64,000 bases of DNA from Clostridiaceae bacterium Marseille-Q3526 (GTDB lineage Bacteria; Bacillota; Clostridia; Lachnospirales; Lachnospiraceae), in assembly GCA_018223375.1 (NCBI GenBank), contig JAGTTS010000002.1, forward strand, positions 62,001-126,000, in the 5' to 3' direction. Made by a program: the position numbers and the translations under genes. This document shows, piece after piece, positions 8,583-15,063 of this stretch. The notes under the pieces are model-generated. The model saw only the letters and a program-made list of their open reading frames with translations, ran no database searches and was not told the DNA's origin. How positions within the stretch are numbered: the first letter of the stretch is position 1; each line of letters begins with the position of its first letter.

Positions 8583-8627
8583 TAGCATATGCGTATTTGA
8601 ATTACAAGATACGTATGTGCTGTTTTT
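8583..8627 (+). terminator. Second terminator, overlapping the antisense promoter
   Basis: AGCATATGCGTAT pairs with ATACGTATGTGCT through 13 pairs including two G-U, followed by seven T. The loop contains the -35 box of the antisense promoter, so terminator and promoter share the same DNA. Confidence 0.65.
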
Positions 8628-8658
8628 TTACCCTGAAATCAGGAAGGAGGTGAAAGCG

Positions 8659-8943
8659 GTGACACAGTCAGAAGTGGAAATTGCGCTGGAACGGTATCGC
8701 AACGAGATTGGATCGCTGAAGCACCGTATGGATGAAGTGCAGAGAATTGTGGATGCGGTCCACAGTCTGGCCCAGCAAATGGTCGCCCAGACGGCGGAGA
8801 TTAAGCATCTGGGGCAGGCGGTTGGGGAAGTAAAAAAGGATGTGGCGGAGCTGAAGGAAAAGCCGGGAACTCGGTGGGAGAGTTTAATCTCTGGACTCAT
8901 CGGGGCGGCAGCAGGGGCGATTGGAGCGATATTCTTCAGGTAG
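8659..8943 (+). CDS. XhlA-like phage lysis/holin-associated protein
   Basis: A 94-residue protein starting at GTG (VTQSEVEIALERY) after AGGAAGGAGG. Residues 10-70 are a long coiled coil (RMDEVQRIVDAVHSLAQQM...VGEVKKDVAELKEK). A C-terminal membrane helix follows (LISGLIGAAAGAIGAIFF). This is the layout of the XhlA/haemolysin-like family, which works with a holin in prophage lysis. An upstream in-frame ATG would add residues through the antisense promoter region and is not supported. The first 13 bases of a second copy of the gene lie at the end of the window. Confidence 0.8.
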   Translation: MTQSEVEIALERYRNEIGSLKHRMDEVQRIVDAVHSLAQQMVAQTAEIKHLGQAVGEVKKDVAELKEKPGTRWESLISGLIGAAAGAIGAIFFR

Positions 8944-8957
8944 GAAAGGAGACCATT

Positions 8958-9221
8958 ATGGATTTTGGAATTGCAAGCGTGGCAGGCATTACAATGATCT
9001 GCTATCTGGCAGGTATGGGGATGAAAGCATCTGAGAAGGTAAAGAACGAGGTGATCCCCGTAGTCTGCGGATGCGCCGGGGCCGTACTGGGAGTAGCCGG
9101 CATGTTTGTGATGCCGGATTTCCCGGCTCAGGATGTGATCAACGCGGCGGCGGTCGGCATTGCTTCCGGCCTGGCGGCCACGGGAATCAACCAGGCAGTA
9201 AAACAGCTGGGAAGGAGGTGA
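8958..9221 (+). CDS. Phage holin
   Basis: An 87-residue protein with two hydrophobic segments: residues 1-25 (IASVAGITMICYLAGMGM) and about residues 37-56 (VIPVVCGCAGAVLGVAGMFV). A third weakly hydrophobic Ala/Gly-rich stretch follows, with a basic end (KQLGRR). The start ATG has AGGAAAGGAG upstream. It directly follows the XhlA-like gene and precedes the endolysin, the usual position for the holin that opens the membrane to the endolysin. The exact holin family is not assigned. Confidence 0.75.
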   Translation: MDFGIASVAGITMICYLAGMGMKASEKVKNEVIPVVCGCAGAVLGVAGMFVMPDFPAQDVINAAAVGIASGLAATGINQAVKQLGRR

Positions 9222-9331
9222 TCCCACATCTCCCGCAGCTTCGGCGGGTGATCCGGAGCAAGAGCAAATCAAGATAAGAGGCGGCCAATAGGCTGCTTTT
9301 TTAATAAAATTTTTTAAGGAGGATTCAAACT

Positions 9332-9565
9332 ATGAGTAGAACACACAAATGTCCAGTACACGGAGAGAACGGATTTGACCAGGAGAAGGCAGGAACTCAC
9401 ATCCCTGAGCCGCTTGCAGACTGCACCTGCGATGTCGGAGCTACAGGCCCTGCAGCAGAGGGCAAGGGAAACACACCTGTAGGCCCTGGCCTGGAGGGCT
9501 TAGGTAATACGCCAGCTGGCCCAGGTTTAGGCGGTGGCAACACTCCGATGGGCCCAGGTAAATAG
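9332..9565 (+). CDS. Small phage protein with GNTPxGPG repeats
   Basis: A 77-residue protein behind a clear TAAGGAGG site. The N-terminal part has Cys and His (CPVHGENG, CTCDVG) that could hold a metal. The C-terminal 30 residues are three imperfect repeats of GNTP-x-GPG. It has no membrane segment. It lies inside the lysis module between holin and endolysin. The family is not recognised. The Gly/Pro repeat looks disordered or surface-exposed. Confidence 0.65.
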   Translation: MSRTHKCPVHGENGFDQEKAGTHIPEPLADCTCDVGATGPAAEGKGNTPVGPGLEGLGNTPAGPGLGGGNTPMGPGK

Positions 9566-9619
9566 TTCCGACGTCGCAACAACAGGGGAGGCCTTCGGGC
9601 CTCCCGGAAAGGAGTCTAT

Positions 9620-9784
9620 ATGGTAAAGAGCATGCAGAGAACAGACCTTGGAGATAAGCGTTTCACAGAACTTCAGGAAGAAGTCAGGGAAGCATCGGAA
9701 ACAGCGCTGCAAGAATTCCATGACATTATCGTTCCAGATGCGATGGGGCCAGACGGAAAGGAGGGGATCAGCGATGAAGATTAA
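9620..9784 (+). CDS. Small acidic phage protein overlapping the endolysin
   Basis: A 54-residue frame, ATG at 9620 behind GGAAAGGAG, with an amphipathic acidic helix (DKRFTELQEEVREASETALQEFHDII). It ends at 9784, overlapping the endolysin start at 9774 by 11 bases, which points to coupled translation. A perfect hairpin (GGGAGGCC/GGCCTCCC, 9586-9605) lies just upstream. Family unknown. Confidence 0.6.
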   Translation: MVKSMQRTDLGDKRFTELQEEVREASETALQEFHDIIVPDAMGPDGKEGISDED

Positions 9785-10658
9785 TAAGTTCCTGACGCCG
9801 TACAACCTGAATCGTCTGGGTGATGCCAACCGTATCAAGTACATCGTGATCCACTATGTCGGCGCCACCGGCGGAGCAGAGGCCAATTGCCGGTATTATG
9901 CCAGCAAATATATCGGAGCCAGCGCACATTACTATGTAGGGTTTAGCGGAGAAATCTGGCAGAGCGTAGAGGATGGGGACATTGCTTGGCACTGCGGGGC
10001 GAAGTCTTATCGGCATCCGGAATGTCGGAATTCCAACAGTATCGGTATTGAGCTGTGTGTCAGGAATAAAGGAAGCCAGGCAGCAGACAGCCGGGACTGG
10101 TACTTCGAAGATGCTACCGTTCAGGCGGCTATTGAACTGACGAGGGAGCTGATGGAGAAATACGGTATTCCGGCAGACCGTGTGATTCGTCATTACGACG
10201 TGACCGGCAAGATTTGCCCGAACCCTTACGTCTATAATCATACATCTCACACCTGGGACGTTTTCAAGGCGGCCATAACAGGCGAGGAGACTATGTGGGA
10301 ATACCAGACCATCAGCATCGGCACAGCGCAAGTGGAGGTCACGGCCTCCTCCCTGGTCATCCGTGACGCACCAGGCGGTAAAGATACTGGAGGTAGATAT
10401 TATAAGGGAAACCGAATAAAACCACTCAGGAAAGCCCTAGCAGGCTCTGAGAGGTGGTTTGAAACAGATAGGGGCTGGATCAGTGCCGACTACCTCCAGG
10501 GCTGGATCCTCGAGGGAGGCCAGTGGTGGTATTTGAAACCGGGCTATACCTATCCGGCGGGGCGCCTGGAAGTCATCGATGGAAAATGTTACTGCTTTGA
10601 TTTTAACGGATGGATGCTGACATCCAGCCGGATCCAGGAAGATGGAGAAGTGATTTAA
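9774..10658 (+). CDS. Endolysin: N-acetylmuramoyl-L-alanine amidase with cell-wall-binding domain
   Basis: A 294-residue lysin. Residues 1-160 form an Amidase_2 (PGRP-like) domain. Visible parts are the zinc-ligand histidine in YIVIHYVG, AHYYVGFSGEIWQ, SIGIELC and the second histidine in VIRHYDVTGKICPNP. Residues about 180-294 form an SH3-like plus aromatic repeat wall-binding module (WFETDRGWISADYLQGW; WWYLKPGYTYPAGRLEVIDGKCYCFDFNGWMLTS). It cuts the amide bond between muramic acid and the stem peptide at phage release. The start at 9774 has AAAGGAGGGG upstream. The same C-terminal module is on the M15 lysin at 11118. Confidence 0.9.
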   Translation: MKINKFLTPYNLNRLGDANRIKYIVIHYVGATGGAEANCRYYASKYIGASAHYYVGFSGEIWQSVEDGDIAWHCGAKSYRHPECRNSNSIGIELCVRNKGSQAADSRDWYFEDATVQAAIELTRELMEKYGIPADRVIRHYDVTGKICPNPYVYNHTSHTWDVFKAAITGEETMWEYQTISIGTAQVEVTASSLVIRDAPGGKDTGGRYYKGNRIKPLRKALAGSERWFETDRGWISADYLQGWILEGGQWWYLKPGYTYPAGRLEVIDGKCYCFDFNGWMLTSSRIQEDGEVI

Positions 10659-10679
10659 GAGAGTATACTATAAATAAGG

Positions 10680-10709
10680 AAAGCAACAGAATGCTCCGCC
10701 GCTTTCCTG
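10680..10709 (+). terminator. Hairpin after the endolysin
   Basis: GGAAAGC (10679-10685) pairs with GCTTTCC (10700-10706). The loop is about 14 bases. There is no good T-run, so it is a weak terminator candidate or an mRNA-stabilising hairpin. Confidence 0.35.
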
Positions 10710-10745
10710 AGAATATTGTATCATCTTTTAGGGTTTTGTGATACG

Positions 10746-10767
10746 TGCAACACGAAATGCAACACGA
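10746..10767 (+). repeat. Direct repeats TGCAACACGA, possible integrase arm sites
   Basis: Two exact copies of TGCAACACGA lie 12 bp apart (10746 and 10758), about 35-50 bp inside the tRNA scar on the phage side. The placement fits arm-type binding sites of a tyrosine integrase. Confidence 0.45.
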
Positions 10768-10799
10768 CACCCTGTAGACCTTGATTTTACAAGGTTTTT

Positions 10800-10828
10800 C
10801 TGCGGGTTCGACTCCCGTCTGGTCCACT
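10800..10828 (+). other. Probable prophage attR: 3' end of a tRNA gene
   Basis: The sequence contains a T-arm (stem GCGGG/CCCGT around TTCGACT) and a 7-base acceptor strand CTGGTCC plus discriminator A. The upstream bases do not fold into the rest of a tRNA. A strong terminator follows at 10838-10877, as after a host tRNA. This is the typical scar left where a prophage integrates into a tRNA 3' end. The full tRNA should be at the left junction, outside the window. Confidence 0.65.
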
Positions 10829-10837
10829 CACGATGAA

Positions 10838-10877
10838 CCCTTGTAAATATGGGATTTTTCCTTTATTTACAAGGGTT
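10838..10877 (+). terminator. Terminator after the tRNA scar
   Basis: CCCTTGTAAAT pairs with ATTTACAAGGG and is followed by TTTTTC. It probably ended the original tRNA transcript on the host side. Confidence 0.75.
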
Positions 10878-11117
10878 TTTCTATGTTTGTGGTGAAGTGC
10901 TATTGCACTAAAAAGAAGCCCTTTTTCACGACTTTGTGCACACGAAAATCACATGTTTTGCTGATAATTATAGTACATGATGTTTGCACGAAAAAAACAA
11001 TATTTTGCACGAATATTTAACGATAAATTCATTCAAGTCGGTAAATAGGAGTCTGCTCTGGGAACAGGCTCTGCAGAAGCGAATACAATATAAAAAAGAG
11101 TTTTAAGGAAAGAAATA
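10878..11117. other. Gene-free stretch with TTTGCACGAA repeats
   Basis: No credible gene. Two exact TTTGCACGAA repeats lie 21 bp apart (10983 and 11004), and a related GTGCACACGAAAA occurs near 10936. They may be protein-binding sites left by a mobile element. A ribosome site (AAGGAAAG) before 11118 belongs to the next gene. Confidence 0.4.
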
Positions 11118-11936
11118 ATGGGAAGGGATATTACGAAATGCCATCCCCGCCTGCAGGAGGCCTTCCAGCAGCTTTTGGCTAAGTGCAGCGCTCAGGGCCT
11201 TGCTGTTGGTCTGGGCGAGTGTTTTCGGACTGTGGCGGAGCAGGATGCGCTGTATGCCCAGGGGCGGACGAAGCCGGGGAGTATTGTGACCAATGCAAAG
11301 GGATCCAGCTACGCTTCCCAGCACCAGTGGGGAATTGCCTTTGACTTTTACAGGAACGACGGAAAAGGAGCTTACAACGAATCGGATCGATTTTTTGAAC
11401 GGGTAGGCGCGGCAGGGAAAAGCCTGGGCCTTGGATGGGGAGGCGACTGGAGCAGCCTGGTGGATAAACCGCATTTTTATCTGCCGGACTGGGGCAGCGG
11501 GACAAAAATTTTGAGAAGTCAGTATAGAACCTTTGAACAGTTTAAGAAAACGTGGGAGGGAATGAAGATGGAGTATACCTATATGCCCATCAGTACAGGA
11601 AATGATAAGGTAAAGGTGACGGCCTCTTCTCTGATTATCAGAAAAGAACCTGGGGGAGAAGATACAGGAAGCAGATACCACCGGAGAGAACGAATTGCGC
11701 CGATAGAAAAGGCAGTATATGCTTCCGAGCGCTGGTTTAGAACAAAAAGAGGCTGGATCAGCGCAGACTATCTCCTGGGCTGGATTCTGGAAGACAACCA
11801 GTGGTGGTATATTGAGCCGGGATATTCCTATCCGAAAGGCTGCCTGAAGCTGATCGACGGCAAATGCTACTGCTTTGATTTTAACGGATGGATGCTGACG
11901 TCCAATCGGATTCAGGAGGGAGGAGAGATCATTTAG
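11118..11936 (+). CDS. Orphan endolysin: M15-type D-Ala/L-Ala-D-Glu peptidase with cell-wall-binding domain
   Basis: A 272-residue lysin lying outside the tRNA scar. Residues 1-150 form an M15/VanY-CwlK peptidase. Visible parts are RTVAEQDALYAQGR, SQHQWGIAFDF with the zinc His and Asp, and DKPHFYLP with the third ligand. Residues 155-272 are the same SH3/aromatic-repeat wall-binding module as the prophage amidase at 9774, including RGWISADYL, KCYCFDFNGWMLTS and the terminal RIQE-GGEII. No holin or tail genes accompany it. It is probably a remnant of another prophage that used the same attachment region, or a domesticated lysin. Confidence 0.85.
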   Translation: MGRDITKCHPRLQEAFQQLLAKCSAQGLAVGLGECFRTVAEQDALYAQGRTKPGSIVTNAKGSSYASQHQWGIAFDFYRNDGKGAYNESDRFFERVGAAGKSLGLGWGGDWSSLVDKPHFYLPDWGSGTKILRSQYRTFEQFKKTWEGMKMEYTYMPISTGNDKVKVTASSLIIRKEPGGEDTGSRYHRRERIAPIEKAVYASERWFRTKRGWISADYLLGWILEDNQWWYIEPGYSYPKGCLKLIDGKCYCFDFNGWMLTSNRIQEGGEII

Positions 11937-11945
11937 CGCGGCCTC

Positions 11946-11974
11946 TTGAAATGCAGAGGGAAATATTGTATTAT
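11946..11974 (+). promoter_or_regulatory. Promoter of the MATE gene
   Basis: TTGAAA (11946-11951) and TATTAT (11969-11974) with a 17-bp spacer, about 55 bases before the MATE start. Confidence 0.55.
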
Positions 11975-12030
11975 TTTTTCAAGAAGTATATACAATTTAC
12001 CTTGCTTTAACTGGGGGGAGAGAAAAGAGA

Positions 12031-13407
12031 ATGACACAAGAGATGAAAAATGATTTTTCAAAGGGCAGTGTGGTGAAAAACATTTTAAATCTGGCGGTGC
12101 CCATGACGCTGGCTCAGCTGATTAATGTGCTTTACAATATTGTCGACCGAATTTACATTGGAAGAATTCCGGATCACGCTACTTTGTCCCTGACGGGAAT
12201 CGGCCTGTCTCTTCCTATGATTACCATGGTGACAGCCTTTGCCAATCTGTTCGGAATGGGAGGAGCCCCTCTCTGTTCTATTGAGCGGGGAAGAGGGAAT
12301 CTGGAAGAGGCGGAAAAAATCATGGGAAATTCTTTTTCCATGATGATGCTGTTCGGCGTATTTCTGACTGCGTTCGGTCTGATTTTTAAGAAGCCTCTGC
12401 TCTATGCGTTCGGAGCCAGCGACGCGACCTGGCCCTTTGCAGACGCCTACATTACCATCTATATGCTGGGCAGTATTTTCGTGATGGTGGGGCTGGGAAT
12501 GAACAGCTTTATCAATTCCCAGGGCTTTGGCAGGATTGGCATGTGCACGGTGCTTTTGGGGGCGGCAGCCAATCTGGTGCTGGATCCGATTTTTATTTTC
12601 GGCCTGGATATGGGGATTCAGGGAGCCGCGCTGGCTACTGTGATTTCCCAGGCTCTCTCCGCCGCCTGGATTCTCTGGTTTTTGACGGGAAAGAAGGCAA
12701 TTCTGCGTCTGAAGCTGTCCTGTATGAAGCCGGAGTTTAAGAGAATTAAGGAGATTACTGCCCTTGGCATGAGCGGATTCACCATGGCCATCACCAACTG
12801 CACCGTTCAGGTCGTCTGCAATGCGACGCTCCAGGTATACGGAGGCGATCTCTATGTGGGAATTATGACGGTCATCAACTCTCTCAGGGAGGTGGCGATT
12901 ATGCCGGTTCACGGCGTGACTAACAGTGCCCAGCCGGTGATGGGCTTTAACTACGGAGCCAGGGAGTACAGAAGAGTGAAAAAGGCCATTGTGTTTACCT
13001 CCGTATTTTCCATTTTTTACACGACTCTGGCGTGGGCGCTGCTGCACGGCTTTCCGGAGTTTTTCATTCGGATGTTTAACCAGGATCCGGCCCTGATTGA
13101 GGCGGGAATCCCGGCCCTCCGTCTGTACTTTTTTGGATTTTTCATGATGTCTCTCCAGTTTGCCGGACAGGCTGTGTTTGTGGCTCTTGGAAAATCGAAG
13201 CAGGCAGTGTTCTTTTCTATTTTCCGGAAGGTTGTGATTGTGACTCCGCTGACCTTGTTCCTGCCGTCGCTCCTTCACATGGGAACAGACGGAGTGTTTA
13301 TCGCGGAGCCGATTTCCAATTTTGTGGGAGGAGCGGCCTGCTTTGGAACCATGATGTTCACTGTATGGCGGGAACTGACGAGAAAACAGTATAACCAGCA
13401 GTTATAG
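12031..13407 (+). CDS. MATE family multidrug/sodium antiporter
   Basis: A 458-residue integral membrane protein with about 12 hydrophobic segments in two homologous halves. The N-terminal signature is NILNLAVPMTLAQLINVLYNIVDRIYIGRI. Further blocks are LFGMGGAPLCSIERGRGN, INSQGFGRIGM and QPVMGFNYGAREYRRVKKA, the typical start of the second half's amphipathic loop. Members export cationic drugs or metabolites in exchange for Na+ or H+. The start ATG has GGGGGGAG upstream. It has its own promoter and stands alone. The substrate cannot be read from the sequence. Confidence 0.9.
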   Translation: MTQEMKNDFSKGSVVKNILNLAVPMTLAQLINVLYNIVDRIYIGRIPDHATLSLTGIGLSLPMITMVTAFANLFGMGGAPLCSIERGRGNLEEAEKIMGNSFSMMMLFGVFLTAFGLIFKKPLLYAFGASDATWPFADAYITIYMLGSIFVMVGLGMNSFINSQGFGRIGMCTVLLGAAANLVLDPIFIFGLDMGIQGAALATVISQALSAAWILWFLTGKKAILRLKLSCMKPEFKRIKEITALGMSGFTMAITNCTVQVVCNATLQVYGGDLYVGIMTVINSLREVAIMPVHGVTNSAQPVMGFNYGAREYRRVKKAIVFTSVFSIFYTTLAWALLHGFPEFFIRMFNQDPALIEAGIPALRLYFFGFFMMSLQFAGQAVFVALGKSKQAVFFSIFRKVVIVTPLTLFLPSLLHMGTDGVFIAEPISNFVGGAACFGTMMFTVWRELTRKQYNQQL

Positions 13408-13441
13408 TGTTATTCTATTTACAGAAAATGAAAGAATCGTA

Positions 13442-13470
13442 TTGACAATACAGAACCTATCTATGATAAT
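13442..13470 (+). promoter_or_regulatory. Promoter of ilvE
   Basis: TTGACA (13442-13447), 17-bp spacer, GATAAT (13465-13470). A near-consensus vegetative promoter about 40 bases before the gene. Confidence 0.65.
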
Positions 13471-13512
13471 GGAGTATATTATTACTTTGAACGGAAAGGA
13501 AGGGTGAAGCCC

Positions 13513-14583
13513 ATGTACAATATAAGAATCGAGAAAACGGCGGCGCCGAAGCAGAAGCCGGGAGCAGACGATCCGCTGAAGTTTGGAACTATTTTTACAG
13601 ATCACATGTTTGTGTGCGATTACATAGAAGGGCAGGGCTGGATAGACCCCAGAATTGTCTCCTATCAGCCTCTGGCGCTGGATCCGTCCTGCATGGTATT
13701 CCACTATGGCCAGGAGATGTTTGAGGGCTTGAAGGCTTATAAGAGCGAGGACGGAAGAACCTTGTTATTCCGCCCTGACAAGAACTGGGAGAGAGCGAAG
13801 AACAGCAACGTGCGCCTGTGCATGCCGGAGATTCCCAAGGAGCTGTTTTTGCAGGCCTTAAATGATCTGGTGAAGCTGGACGCAGACTGGATCCCCACAA
13901 AGCCGGGAACCTCTCTGTACATTCGCCCGTTTATGTTTGCCACAGACCCGTTCCTTGGAGTTCGTCCGTCGAACACCTACAAGTTTCTGATTATTCTGTC
14001 TCCAGTAGGCGCTTATTACGAGAGCGGCCTTGACCCGGTTAAAATTTGGATTGAGGACGAATATGTCAGAGCGGTAAGAGGCGGCATCGGAGAGGCTAAG
14101 ACAGGCGGTAACTATGTAGCCTCCCTGGCGGCCCAGGTGAAGGCCCATGACGAGGGCTACGCTCAGGTACTGTGGCTGGACGGCGTGGAGAGAAAATACA
14201 TCGAGGAAGTAGGAGCGATGAACATTTTCTTTAAGATCAACGGAACGGTTGTGACGCCTCAGCTAAACGGAAGCATTCTGCCTGGAATTACCAGAAGATC
14301 CGCCATTGAGCTGTGCAGAGAGTGGGGCATTCCAGTGGAGGAGAGAAAGATTTCCGTAGACGAGATCGTGGAGGCTGCCAGAACAGGGGCTATGGAAGAG
14401 TGTTTTGGAACCGGCACGGCGGCAGTGGTCTCCCCGGTAGGAGAGCTTCGGTACGAAAATGAAAAGATGAGCATCACAGGCGGCAAGATCGGTCCTGTCA
14501 CCCAGAGAATCTACGATACTATCACAGGCATTCAGCTGGGAAAGATAGAGGGACCCGAGGGCTGGAGCGTAGAGGTAAAGTAA
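13513..14583 (+). CDS. ilvE: Branched-chain amino acid aminotransferase
   Basis: A 356-residue class IV PLP aminotransferase that interconverts Leu, Ile and Val with their 2-oxo acids using glutamate/2-oxoglutarate. Visible blocks are YGQEMFEGLKAYK, the catalytic lysine region GEAKTGGNYVASLAAQ, QVLWLDGVERKYIEEVGAMNIFF and the phosphate-binding ECFGTGTAAVVSP. The length matches the larger bacterial BCAT group. ATG at 13513 is preferred (AAGGAAGG about 10 bases upstream). GTG at 13504 is possible but too close to the site. It is monocistronic and followed by the thrS leader. Confidence 0.92.
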   Translation: MYNIRIEKTAAPKQKPGADDPLKFGTIFTDHMFVCDYIEGQGWIDPRIVSYQPLALDPSCMVFHYGQEMFEGLKAYKSEDGRTLLFRPDKNWERAKNSNVRLCMPEIPKELFLQALNDLVKLDADWIPTKPGTSLYIRPFMFATDPFLGVRPSNTYKFLIILSPVGAYYESGLDPVKIWIEDEYVRAVRGGIGEAKTGGNYVASLAAQVKAHDEGYAQVLWLDGVERKYIEEVGAMNIFFKINGTVVTPQLNGSILPGITRRSAIELCREWGIPVEERKISVDEIVEAARTGAMEECFGTGTAAVVSPVGELRYENEKMSITGGKIGPVTQRIYDTITGIQLGKIEGPEGWSVEVK

Positions 14584-14624
14584 GAGACAGCAGCAAAATG
14601 TCTGCGGCAAACGCAGAAAATCGC

Positions 14625-14652
14625 TTGACAAAACGGCAGTCAATGCTATAAT
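14625..14652 (+). promoter_or_regulatory. Promoter of the thrS T-box leader
   Basis: TTGACA (14625-14630) and TATAAT (14647-14652) with a 16-bp spacer. Confidence 0.75.
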
Positions 14653-14659
14653 CAAAGAG

Positions 14660-14928
14660 AATAGAAGACTAATCATGTCCAGATACAGCCAACACGCTGA
14701 GAAGAAGAGTAGGCCGGAAGAAGCTGTCCAGAGAGAGAGGCGTCAGGTGGAAGCCTCTTACAGAAGAACCGTCTGAAGACCATCTTTGAGTGTCCCTTAA
14801 TCGGGAACGGTGATTCCGTTATCATCACAATGAGAGGCGCAGAGCCTTATTGCCTGCGCAACCAGGGTGGAACCGCGAGTAAAGTCGTCCCTTGTTATAC
14901 ATAACCGTATAACAGGGGACTTTTTTAT
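14660..14928 (+). promoter_or_regulatory. T-box riboswitch (threonine) upstream of thrS
   Basis: A 270-base leader with the conserved T-box bulge AGGGTGGAACCGCG at 14864-14877. A terminator follows (GTCCCTTGTTATAC / GTATAACAGGGGAC then T-run, 14887-14926). Uncharged tRNA binding to the leader favours the antiterminator and allows thrS expression. A candidate Thr specifier codon ACC lies at 14768-14770; this codon choice is tentative. The downstream gene fixes the specificity as threonine. Confidence 0.92.
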
Positions 14929-15063
14929 TTCATAGAAAAAAGCGTCCTATGAAATAAAAAATGCTCCGCAGGAACCTTTCCTGTTTCAGAGGGAATGTGC
15001 AGGGGGGTATCAGACATGAAAACAGCCAGTAGAAACAGCTGACAAAGCAAAGGAGATAAAAAC

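Noticed and set aside
9586..9605. Terminator at the GGGAGGCC/GGCCTCCC hairpin before 9620
   Set aside because: No T-run follows, and a ribosome site and gene start come directly after. It is more likely an mRNA hairpin.
10603..10827. A minus-strand ORF beginning MDQTGVEPA
   Set aside because: Its start is just the reverse of the tRNA 3' end, a common false ORF. It also overlaps the endolysin end.
10740..10828. A complete tRNA gene ending at 10828
   Set aside because: Only the T-arm and 3' acceptor strand fit. The upstream bases give no D-arm, anticodon arm or matching 5' acceptor, so it is a scar.
12085..13278. A 397-codon minus-strand frame under the MATE gene
   Set aside because: It lies wholly inside a clear membrane transporter, has Arg/His-rich composition and no start signals. 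A shadow frame.
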